Source: Paragorgia papillata
Taxonomy: Eukaryota; Cnidaria; Anthozoa; Scleralcyonacea; Coralliidae
Length of the DNA: 64,000 nt
Assembly (NCBI GenBank): GCA_035771165.1
Contig: JAWNZC010000347.1
Location: 2,516,501 to 2,580,500, forward strand
Direction of reading: 5' to 3'
The notes under the pieces were generated by a model. The model was not told where the DNA came from and made no database searches. It saw only the letters and a program-made list of their open reading frames with translations. Positions 8,301 through 17,200 of this stretch are shown in pieces. A program made the position numbers and the translations under genes. The number at the start of each line of letters is the position of its first letter. Position 1 is the stretch's first letter.

Positions 8301-11051
8301 CTTTCCTCGGTCGCAAAAGGAGATTTTAATCAACGTTAGGATTTGTTTACATCTAAACTAAACCAATTCTTCTTTGTACATTTAGTTTATGCGAGTTTCA
8401 AAACCACAGTGAGATTCTAATCAATCGCGTGAGCCCTGTTAACCGGGGTAGCCCAGCTCATGTAAACAGCCCATAATACGTTTCACGATAATCGACACAT
8501 GTGAGATTATCATAAATAATCACACATGTAATAGATACAGCATGAGCAGCCGAGCTGTATCTGATTTACAAGGCGAGCTGCAAGCGAGCCGTAGCGATGC
8601 TGTATCCGATTTACAACCACTGCTACGGTATTGATTTCTTTTGAATTTTCGTCATGAATTATTAATGAGTATTTTAAGTGAAATTATCATTTTTATTAGT
8701 GGCAGAAACATCAATAAAACACTCTATTTTATATAATAAAACACTATAATATTTTCATCAACAGAATTTTTTGTTTCCTTTATTTATTTACAGAGTTCAA
8801 TGTTTCTGTGTTTATAACCAACCAGGTATATAATGATTATAATTTCTTGAATGAAACCATAGTCAATCGAGATATGGTCTGGAAACCCGGCAAACGTCAA
8901 AGCGCCTATAATGAGCTGTGATTTTATGTTGAACCGTACCTTACACCGTGCACATCCTTTGTTTTAGGTTTATTAATATTTAAATAGCACGGTTGAGTGA
9001 TTGAACTGAAACGTTGCTATTGGACAATTCGTTCATTATACTAAAGTACAATGTGTTCAGTGACCGTGCACCGTGCACAAAAATACATAAAGGCGAACAA
9101 AAAGATAGACCAAAGACTTTAGTTGAGTTTCCAGACCATTATCTCGATTGACTATGGTGAAACTCGACTATCGTTTCGTATTTTAAATCTGATAAAACAC
9201 TGCTGCTCGTGTTTTAAATATTAGTTATAAAATATAACAGGTCTCTGACTAATTTAATATTTTTTTTCAGATGACTGCAGATCCAGGAGGTAGGATATTT
9301 GAATTTAACTTTATTCATACACAATTATATTTTTTTAATTTCAAATTTATATCCTATTTATTGTAAATTTTCTTATAATTTTTTTATGTTTCTGGAAACG
9401 CAGCAACAATGAGGTAAGTGTGAGATGATAATGATTTGCAGCTGAACAAATTAAAACGAACGGTCAACATGCATTTAGACCGTTCATGGGAGAGATTAAG
9501 TATTTAAGTTAACTGTCGTGATGGGTTAAAATTTCTAAAAACCTCCATCTTTTATTTGATGGCACACCCAATGTCATCCATTTTTTTGGATTTGGCATTT
9601 AGTAGAAATGCTTTGCAAATGAACATTTAAGAAATGGTTCATGATTTGGGGTGCTCCATCGAGTTACGGATGCACGCGGGAAGTTGGGAGAGCAGGGGAA
9701 AAAGCGTAAGGGTTGGTCGAGGCGATACGTGGTTGCCTTGGGAATTTATTTGTTGAACTCTGTCTTTATTTTAGCTTCCAAGCTGACCCAAAGAAGCCAA
9801 TTGGTGGACATATCTTGGCGCATGCTTCTACAACTCGCATTTCTTTAAGGAAAGGAAGAGGGGAGCTACGCATAGCCAAAATATACGACAGGTAAGAATG
9901 TATTGATATTAAAGTAGTCCGTATGTGAAACTGGTATTTGGCCTCTCGATTCAAACCAATGAGGTTCCCGATCTGTCGTCAATTCCGGTAACTAAACTCA
10001 GGTACGATCAAAATCGACAACTTTAAGCGCAAACAAGTCCATGAAGATGAAATTTTTGCACAAAGGAAATATTTACAAATTTAATCAGGAATGTTTAAAT
10101 ATTCTACATATGTAAACCTCCCTAGCTCCATATAAGCACTTTAATCCCCTTTACCGGGCATGGTTGCCATTTGGCAACTTATTACTTTTACTCTGGCTGA
10201 CGCCAGACGATTTTACTCGTCAGTGGAGAGCTCCTGGTAATCTGCTGGGTAAAGTGTTAAGGTCTTCTTTAAGGTTTGCAAGGTCATTTCGGTATAGCGC
10301 TCTCAATTCGTCAGAATTTATGCCACAAAAATTAAATAGATATCGTTAGAAAGCTATTAATATGTAGAATACAATGTTGTATTTGATTTTGCGATAAACA
10401 CAAACCAATAGTTGTTGTGAATTTTTCAATTAAAACCAGAGGACTTCACTCGGGGCGACTCAAGTAAAAAGTGTTTTATTTTGTTCAAAATCTTTTTTTG
10501 CAGTTTAATTCCAAGATAAATTTCCAGCAAAACGGTGTCAGCGTTTTTTGATATGTTGGGTTTTGCTGATTTTATTGACGACCAAAAGTGCTGTTTTTCA
10601 ACCAATTTTCGGACAAAATAAGTCATAAAATCGAAATCAGGCAATAAATAAAACGCTGACACCGTTTCGCTGGAAATTTATCTCGGAATCGAACTGCGAA
10701 AATTTTTTTTGAACAAAATGAAACGCTTTGTTCTTAAGTCGCCCCGAGTAAAGCCCTCTGGTTTTAATTAAAAAATTCACAACTATTATTGGTTTGTGTT
10801 TATCGCAAAATCAAAGACAACATTGTATTCTACAAATTAATAGCTTTCTAACGATATCTATCTTATTTTTGTGGTATAAATTCTGACGAATTGAGAGCGC
10901 TTTACCGAAATGACCCTGCAAACCTTAATGAAGACCTTAAATATTCGATCTTGACACAAATTTCTGTTTTATTGAAACTAGTCCTGATCTTCCCGAGAAT
11001 GAGGCAACATTCGCAGTAACTGCCGGAGGTATTGCAGACGGTAAAGAATAA
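2315..11051 (+). CDS. DMC1: DMC1 meiotic recombinase, complete, 19 coding exons, 342 aa
   Basis: Meiosis-specific RecA/Rad51-family ATPase that forms filaments on resected single-stranded DNA and catalyses strand invasion between homologues in the nucleus. Exons: 2315-2371, 2524-2568, 2712-2762, 2897-2971, 3047-3067, 4816-4898, 4980-4993, 5089-5127, 5333-5374, 5496-5560, 5964-5971, 6612-6703, 7700-7773, 7908-8022, 8794-8825, 9271-9289, 9404-9413, 9775-9891, 10982-11051. The sum is 1029 nt; human DMC1 has 340 aa. The N-terminal helix-hairpin-helix region is about residues 25-75 ([15 protein letters not shown], then [20 protein letters not shown]). Walker A GEFRTGKT is at about 128-135, Walker B LLIIDS at about 221-226, and the loop region includes FITNQMTADPGATMSF. 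The C-terminus ends [15 protein letters not shown]1 is preferred over RAD51 because of this tail and the N-terminus. Two micro-exons (8 and 10 nt) are needed to keep the frame. Introns carry a minisatellite, a SINE and many foldback elements. Confidence 0.97.
3104..4766. repeat. G-rich 16-bp minisatellite in DMC1 intron 5
   Basis: Roughly 100 tandem copies of a 16-bp unit (TTAGAGAGGGGGCTCA and variants with GCTT, GCCC or GCGT) fill most of the intron between exons 3047-3067 and 4816-4898. Variant blocks such as the GGGCCC-type run at about 3800-4350 show local homogenisation. Every unit carries a run of about five G on the coding strand. It begins just after a poly-G tract at 3108-3118. Confidence 0.97.
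5601..5920. mobile_element. TTAA-flanked foldback MITE, AGTGCC family, copy 1
   Basis: Almost the whole 320-bp element is an inverted repeat. It starts AGTGCCTATGTCATCCTCAG and ends CTGAGGATGACAGGCACT. TTAA sits immediately outside each end (5597-5600 and 5921-5924), the target duplication used by piggyBac-type transposases. There is no coding capacity beyond stop-free stem sequence. It sits in the DMC1 intron before the 8-nt exon 5964-5971. A near-identical copy lies in an SRP68 intron (60201-60521), and a half copy is at about 10015-10140. Confidence 0.9.
6018..6246. mobile_element. Foldback MITE, GCTGCGTAGGCAGT family, copy 1
   Basis: Arms beginning AAGTAGTGTGCTGCGTAGG and ending CCTACGCAGCACACTACTT pair along about 110 bp each. 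The centre contains the motif AACGTTTCGAGCGA and its complement. Related halves occur at 41840-41960 and 44949-45077. It lies in a DMC1 intron. The target duplication is unclear. Confidence 0.85.
6298..6400. repeat. Short palindromic element
   Basis: Arms GGTTAGTGACC (6298-6308) and GGTCACTAACC (6390-6400) continue inward through ACTACGCTGGTTATTA and its complement, giving a nearly complete 103-bp palindrome. It is probably a small foldback element in a DMC1 intron. Confidence 0.8.
6736..7046 (+). mobile_element. SINE with a 5S rRNA-derived head (SINE3-like)
   Basis: Bases about 6775-6832 match the 3' half of 5S rRNA, including AGTTAAGC and GGTTAGTACTTGGATGGGTG followed by ACCGTTTGGGAA. These cover the internal pol III control region. 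A non-5S body follows, with a short TGTATGTATGT tail. An 11-bp direct repeat TTCATTCTGGG lies at 6725-6735 and again at 7047-7057, the hallmark of target-primed retrotransposition. The element is therefore a 311-bp 5S-headed SINE inserted in a DMC1 intron, not a functional 5S gene, because the 5' half of 5S is not intact. Confidence 0.85.
7100..7410. mobile_element. Foldback element in DMC1 intron
   Basis: About 115-bp imperfect arms: CAGAATGGAAATACCTTCCC on the left is mirrored by GGGAAGGTATTTCCATTTTG on the right, and TACTGTATTTCTGTAGC is mirrored near 7345. It follows the SINE directly. No target duplication was identified. Confidence 0.8.
7480..7680. repeat. Dispersed repeat, GTTTACCACC/CTATCCAAAACACTGCC family
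   Basis: It contains GACGAAGGGCTCCG, GGCAGTTTACCACC and CTATCCAAAACACTGCC. Matching blocks occur at about 55140-55310 and, in the opposite orientation, about 57825-58000. These look like decayed copies of one MITE family. Confidence 0.65.
8085..8182. repeat. Inverted repeat in DMC1 intron
   Basis: TGCGGAAATATTAAATTTAT is mirrored by ATAAATTTCATATTTCCACGC-like sequence, with an inner palindrome around GATATCTCACGAGTGAGATA. It may be part of a larger decayed foldback extending to about 8760. Confidence 0.7.
8251..8472. mobile_element. 222-bp foldback MITE
   Basis: Left end GGGCTGTTTACATGAGCCGG is mirrored by CCCAGCTCATGTAAACAGCCC-type sequence at the right end, with inner arms GTTAACCGGG and its complement. 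There is no coding content. It is not flanked by TTAA. Confidence 0.85.
8858..9157. mobile_element. 300-bp MITE, CATAGTC family, copy 1
   Basis: Terminal inverted repeats begin CATAGTCAATCGAGATATGG and end in the complement plus one G. The 6-bp target duplication TGAAAC is present at 8852-8857 and 9158-9163. A second copy of 299 bp with only a handful of differences lies at 44335-44633. It sits in the DMC1 intron after exon 8794-8825. Confidence 0.92.
10015..10140. repeat. Half copy of the AGTGCC foldback family
   Basis: It contains GTCCATGAAGATGAAATTTT, AATGTTTAAATATTC and a terminal AAGCACT followed by TTAA at 10141-10144. This matches the right arm of the elements at 5601-5920 and 60201-60521, with substantial decay. 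Confidence 0.7.
10145..10256. mobile_element. Small TTAA hairpin element with CTGGCTGACGCCAG core
   Basis: Terminal stems TCCCCTTTACC and GGGTAAAGTG lie between TTAA at 10141-10144 and 10257-10260. The central segment TTTACTCTGGCTGACGCCAG continuing into ACGATTTTACTCGTC is the constant core shared with hairpins at 38493, 40195, 47995, 52137, 56205 and 59031. Stem sequences differ between copies. Confidence 0.75.
10261..10936. mobile_element. 676-bp TTAA-flanked foldback element
   Basis: Long imperfect arms start GGTCTTCTTTAAGGTTTGC and end GCAAACCTTAATGAAGACC, with TTAA at 10257-10260 and 10937-10940. Pairing continues inward to about 10560 and 10640. It lies in the last DMC1 intron and shares its left TTAA with the preceding hairpin element. 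Confidence 0.9.
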
Positions 11052-11246
11052 CTTTATTCACTTACACCACATTTCATTGGAAAAAACCCGGAATCGTTTT
11101 AAATTAAATTTAATTGTTTTATTGAAATGTTTCTCTGACAAATTCCGATTAAATCATTGTTAGAAGTTTTATTAAAATCTTCAACGTAAAGATTAAATTT
11201 GCAGTACGTATACCTAGGCATCGATGTTTACTTAAAGCATAGTTAA

Positions 11247-11710
11247 AGGGCAATGGCATCAAAAATTAAGTTTGTCTAATTTGAAAGAACTCATAAAATT
11301 GTAATAGAAGATCCTTTACAACTTTTTCGTATCTCTCTTCGTTTTCAAGATATTTCAATTTGTTTGATATGTAAATGAGATGGTCTCTGACGTCAGGTGT
11401 GGGGTAAAATATTTTCACATGTAGCAAAACCAGTTATATCTCTAAGTTTGTTCAGCGAAATCATTTGAAACTGTGCACATAAAAACTCCTTGCGACGCTG
11501 AACATTTCATGTTAGATATGTAAGTGATTTTGCTCTGTATGAAAATATTTTACCCCACTCCTGACGTCAGAGACCATCTCATTTATATATCAAACAAATT
11601 GAAATATCTTGAAAACGCAGAAAGATACGAAAAAGTAGTTAAGGATCTTCTATTACAATTTTATGAGTTCTTTCAAATTAGACAAACTTAATTTTTAATG
11701 CCAATCCCCT
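11247..11710. mobile_element. 464-bp TTAA foldback, first in a chain of four
   Basis: Ends AGGGCAATGGCAT and ATGCCAATCCCCT lie between TTAA at 11243-11246 and 11711-11714. Arms of about 190 bp include GAGATGGTCTCTGACGTCAG and its complement. It starts about 190 bp after the DMC1 stop codon. Confidence 0.92.
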
Positions 11711-11714
11711 TTAA

Positions 11715-12006
11715 TAGAACATATACATGGTTTGGAAACTCGTCCAAAGTGATTGTTCTATGTTTTTGTTTAAGTTTATGGAAATTTGTGCAATTTCACG
11801 GTATTGTATTTTCTGTATAATGAAGCAGTCATCCAATAGCAACGATCTGGTTTAATTAGTGAGTTGCTTCATCGTCACGTGTTGTGGTGCTTCATCGTCA
11901 CGTGTCCATAGAATTTACTTCCATATAAGGAACTCGATTGTCAGTTCAACATGACCATGCTTCATGTTGAAACACAATAGAGCTTCCAAACCATGTATAT
12001 GTTCTA
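11715..12006. mobile_element. 292-bp TTAA foldback, second in the chain
   Basis: Ends TAGAACATATACATGGTTTG and CAAACCATGTATATGTTCTA are near-perfect complements. TTAA flanks are 11711-11714, shared with the previous element, and 12007-12010. Only the outer ~25 bp pair strongly. Confidence 0.88.
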
Positions 12007-12020
12007 TTAACTATGTTTAA

Positions 12021-12616
12021 AGTGCATATAAACCCTACACAGTTTTCAGTTTTCTGAAAATAGGACGCAAAAATAGCTGATAAGTTCTTTTACAGTTTTT
12101 GATTTGGTCCATTCATTCCAGAGATATCTCGGTTTAAACATAGCTATTTATATGAAAAAGCCGCAAATTATAGAGGATTGGGACGAGACACATGTGACGT
12201 CATTTAAGTCAAAAAGTCAAATTTAATTTGACGTCATCGGCTACAATAGCCGTGTTTGAGCAACCGTATACAGCACACCTATCTGGCATTACTAAAATTA
12301 TTAAACTGCAAATATTCGACGAATTTTAAAGCTAAACTTAGTATGGAAAACCTCGTGCGTACACTGCTAGTGACAGAGCGATCAGAGTTGACGTTTCTTA
12401 AATGACGTCACGCCTTGTCGGTTCCAGGTCCTATTTTGATCATATAATATTTGCGGCAATTTTTCGCGGGACGTTCAAATTGGAGCATTTTGCCGATGTT
12501 TGAAGCAAGATATCTCCGGAACGAATGGACCAAATCAAAAACTGTAAAATAACTCATCAGTTCTTTTGCCGTGATCTATACAAACAAATAAAAACTGTGT
12601 AGGGTTTATATGCACT
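12021..12616. mobile_element. 596-bp TTAA foldback, third in the chain
   Basis: Ends AGTGCATATAAACCCTACAC and GTGTAGGGTTTATATGCACT are exact complements, with TTAA at 12017-12020 and 12617-12620. Pairing continues through the region of AGTTTTTGATTTGGTCCATT. The terminal AGTGC resembles the AGTGCC family at 5601. Confidence 0.92.
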
Positions 12617-12620
12617 TTAA

Positions 12621-13185
12621 AGGGCTTATGCAGCGAAAAATAAGTTCGGGAGAGACACTTATTTACAAGAACGTTTGAAGTTATAAAAATTGACGTTTGC
12701 AGCTCTTCCTTATCTCACTTCGTTCTTTAGATTTGTTTTATATGTAAATAACATCACTTAGATGTCACACTGTATAATGATTTGTTGGAAAATTTTGAAT
12801 ATCAATTTGAGATTACTTAACAAAATCACTTTAACTATGCATGTGCTTCACTGCTTTTGTGTGTCGCAGGACACTATACATGAAAAGTTTCAAGTGATTT
12901 ACTTGAATTATTGCAAGAATAAACATAATTTACAACCACTGCGACGGTATTGATTTCTTTTGTGTTTTCGTCATGAATTATTAATGAGTATTTTAAGTCA
13001 TTATACAGTGTGACGTCTAAGTGATGTTATTTACATATCGCAAATCTCAATACCTCAAGAACGAAGTGAGATATGGAAGAGCTGCAAACGTCAATCTTTA
13101 TAACTTCAAAAGTCAATCTTTATAACTTCAAAAGTTCTTTTAAATAAGAGTCTCTCCCGAACTTGTTTTTCACTGCATGAGCCCT
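12621..13185. mobile_element. 565-bp TTAA foldback, fourth in the chain
   Basis: Ends AGGGCTTATGCAG and CTGCATGAGCCCT lie between TTAA at 12617-12620 (shared) and 13186-13189. Long arms meet around CACTGTATAATG and its complement. Bases about 12930-13000 also match about 8612-8685, indicating shared ancestry with sequence in a DMC1 intron. Confidence 0.92.
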
Positions 13186-13295
13186 TTAATATTGAAACCA
13201 ACAAGCGAATTATTCCAAATCCTGCATTCTGATTAGTGCTTTATGAAGCTAAATTATTAGAGCTAGAAGTTGATAAATTATTTTAGAGAAAAATT

Positions 13296-13866
13296 GTAAC
13301 GGGGTTAACCTTTACTTTTTGGCTAATTTTGGCCATTTTTTAACTATTAAAATAAGGTCTGAGAACAATTAATCTAGCTCAAATGCAGCCTTCTTATTTT
13401 TTAGTTTCTGTAACAACAGGCTTTATTTAAACTAGATTTATCCTTTTCAGACCATATTTCAAAAGTTAAGAAAACGGCCAAAATTGGTCAAAATGTTAAG
13501 GGAGTTAACCTTCACTTTTTGGCCATTATTTCAACCTTTGAAATAAGGTCAAAAAACGATAATTTAGCTAAAATAAAGCCTTTTTGTAGATTCTGTGGCA
13601 ACAAGAAGGCTTTATTTGTGCTAATCTTCATATTTAGCCGTATTTCAAAAGTTGAAAAAATGGCCAAAATCGGTCAATGTTAGGGGTTAGCCTTTACTTT
13701 TTGACCGATTTTGGTCACTTTTGAAACTTTTGAGTTAGGGTCAAAAACGGTTAAATAAAGTCGTTTAAAACCGTCTGTGAAAAGGAGAAGACTGTATTTA
13801 GGCTAAAAATATTTTTTTGGATTTTTTGAAAAAAATCCAGAAAAAAAAAGTAAAGGGGTTAGCCCA
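13296..13866. repeat. Diverged outer monomers of the left arm
   Basis: About three ~190-bp units begin near 13300, 13500 and 13680 with GTTAACCTTTACTTTTTGGC-like sequence. They resemble the inner ~170-bp monomer but carry many substitutions, mirroring the decayed right edge at 31230-31650. Confidence 0.75.
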
Positions 13867-14254
13867 ACCTCGTACCCAGGGCCATTTGTAGGGAACTGGG
13901 CCAAGATGGCGGGAACAAATGGCCCTGGTGGAGGCTAGGCTATCTCAGCCTCTGATTGGTCAAGAGCTTATGGCGTAAATCAGACGGTTTGATTTTGTTG
14001 TTTTTTTTTAAAAAATTTTTTTGACCTTGTCGGTTGTTCCTGCCCACGGCACGGGGAATTATATTTCAAACCATGCAATAATTAGCTGTAATTAGGTATA
14101 ATTACTGTGTAAAGGACTGAGTTCTTGTTATCAAAATGCGCAATATACTGCGCATTTTGAGCTAGCCTCCACCAGGGCCATTTGTTCCCGCCATTTCGTT
14201 TTTGGCCGCCATCTTGGCCCAGCCCCTACAAATGGCCCTGGGGACGAGGTTGGG
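13863..14254. mobile_element. Foldback MITE inserted in the left arm
   Basis: Left end CCAACCTCGTACCCAGGGCC is mirrored by GGCCCTGGGGACGAGGTTGG at the right. Arms include CATTTGTAGGG, CAAGATGGCGGGAACAAATG and CACCAGGGCC with complements, giving arms of about 80 bp around a 200-bp centre. It interrupts a monomer of the array, so it is younger than the arm. Confidence 0.85.
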
Positions 14255-14284
14255 GGTTAGCCTTTACTTTTTGATCAGGAATGT

Positions 14285-17200
14285 TAGGAATTTCAAGAAT
14301 GTGGGGAAAAAATGAAAATTTAATTCCCTTGGGAATTAAAAAAATATGAAAATTTAATTCCCTTGGCAATTACTAATGAGAATTTGATTTCCTTTAAAAT
14401 TTAAAAAAATATATTAATTCCCTTGGGAATTAAAAAAATATGAAAATTTAATTCCCTTGGGACTTACTAATGAGAATTTGATTTCCTTTAAAATTAAAAA
14501 AAAAATATTAATTCCCTTGGGAATTAAAAAATATGAAAATTTAATTCCCTTGGGACTTACTAATGAGAATTTGATTTCCTTTAAAATTTAAAAAAATATA
14601 TTAATTCCCTTGGGAATTAAAAAAATATGAAAATTTAATTCCCTTGGGAATTACTAATGAGAATTTGATTTCCTTTAAAATTTAAAAAAATATATTAATT
14701 CCCTTGGGAATTAAAAAAATATGAAAATTTAATTCCCTTGGGACTTACTAATGAGAATTTGATTTCCTTTAAAATTTAAAAAAATATATTAATTCCCTTG
14801 GGAATTAAAAAATATGAAAATTTAATTCCCTTGGGACTTACTAATGAGAATTTGATTTCCTTTAAAATTAAAAAAAAAAAATTAATTCCCTTGGGAATTA
14901 AAAAAATATGAAAATTTAATTCCCTTGGGACTTACTAATGAGAATTTGATTTCCTTTAAAATTTAAAAAAATATATTAATTCCCTTGGGAATTTAAAAAA
15001 ATATGAAAATTTAATTCCCTTGGGACTTACTAATGATAATTTGATTTCCTTTAAAATTTAAAAAAATATGAATTAAAAAATATGAAAATTTAATTCCCTT
15101 GGGACTTACTAATGAGAATTTGATTTCCTTTAAAATTTAAAAAAATATATTAATTCCCTTGGGAATTAAAAAAATATGAAAATTTAATTCCCTTGGGAAT
15201 TACTAATGAGAATTTGATTTCCTTTAAAATTTAAAAAAATATATTAATTCCCTTGGGAATTAAAAAAATATGAAAATTTAATTCCCTTGGGACTTACTAA
15301 TGAGAATTTGATTTCCTTTAAAATTTAAAAAAAAATATTAATTCCCTTGGGAATTAAAAAAATATGAAAATTTAATTCCCTTGGGAATTACTAATGAGAA
15401 TTTGATTTCCTTTAAAATTTAAAAAAATATATTAATTCCCTTGGGAATTAAAAAAATATGAAAATTTAATTCCCTTGGGACTTACTAATGAGAATTTGAT
15501 TTCCTTTAAAATTTAAAAAAATATATTAATTCCCTTGGGAATTAAAAAAATATGAAAATTTAATTCCCTTGGGAATTACTAATGATAATTTGATTTCCTT
15601 TAAAATTTAAAAAAATATATTAATTCCCTTGGGAATTAAAAAAATGAAAATTTAATTCCCTTGGGACTTACTAATGACAATTTGATTTCCTTTAAAATTT
15701 AAAAAAAAAATATTAATTCCCTTGGGAATTAAAAAAATATGAAAATTTAATTCCCTTGGGACTTACTAATGAGAATTTGATTTCCTTTAAAATTTAAAAA
15801 AATATATTAATTCCCTTGGGAATTAAAAAAATATGAAAATTTAATTCCCTTGGGACTTACTAATGATAATTTGATTTCCTTTAAAATTTAAAAAAATATA
15901 TTAATTCCCTTGGGAATTAAAAAAATATGAAAATTTAATTCCCTTGGGACTTACTAATGAGAATTTGATTTCCTTTAAAATTTAAAAAAATATATTAATT
16001 CCCTTGGGAATTAAAAAAATATGAAAATTTAATTCCCTTGGGAATTACTAATGAGAATTTGATTTCCTTTAAAATTTTAAAAAATATATTAATTCCCTTG
16101 GGAATTAAAAAAATATGAAAATTTAATTCCCTTGGGACTTACTAATAAGAATTTGATTTCCTTTAAAATTTAAAAAAAAAATTAATTCCCTTGGGAATTA
16201 AAAAAATATGAAAATTTAATTCCCTTGGGACTTACTAATGACAATTTGATTTCCTTTAAAATTTAAAAAAATATATTAATTCCCTTGGGAATTAAAAAAA
16301 TATGAAAATTTAATTCCCTTGGGAATTACTAATGAGAATTTGATTTCCTTTAAAATTTAAAAAAATATATTAATTCCCTTGGGAATTAAAAAAATATGAA
16401 AATTTAATTCCCTTGGGACTTACTAATGAGAATTTGATTTCCTTTAAAATTTAAAAAAATATATTAATTCCCTTGGGAATTAAAAAAATATGAAAATTTA
16501 ATTCCCTTGGGAATTACTAATGATAATTTGATTTCCTTTAAAATTTAAAAAAATATATTAATTCCCTTGGGAATTAAAAAAATATGAAAATTTAATTCCC
16601 TTGGGACTTACTAATGACAATTTGATTTCCTTTAAAATTTAAAAAAAAATATTAATTCCCTTGGGAATTAAAAAAATATGAAAATTTAATTCCCTTGGGA
16701 ATTACTAATGAGAATTTGATTTCCTTTAAAATTTAAAAAAATATATTAATTCCCTTGGGAATTAAAAAAATATGAAAATTTAATTCCCTTGGGACTTACT
16801 AATGAGAATTTGATTTCCTTTAAAATTTAAAAAAATATATTAATTCCCTTGGGAATTAAAAAAATATGAAAATTTAATTCCCTTGGGACTTACTAATGAG
16901 AATTTGATTTCCTTTAAAATTTAAAAAAAATATATTAATTCCCTTGGGAATTAAAAAAATATGAAAATTTAATTCCCTTGGGAATTACTAATGAGAATTT
17001 GATTTCCTTTAAAATTTTAAAAAATATATTAATTCCCTTGGGAATTAAAAAAATATGAAAATTTAATTCCCTTGGGACTTACTAATAAGAATTTGATTTC
17101 CTTTAAAATTTAAAAAAAAAATTAATTCCCTTGGGAATTAAAAAAATATGAAAATTTAATTCCCTTGGGACTTACTAATGACAATTTGATTTCCTTTAAA

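Noticed and set aside
10426..10662. 78-aa minus-strand ORF in the last DMC1 intron
   Set aside because: Lies inside the arms of a 676-bp foldback element; no homology recognised.
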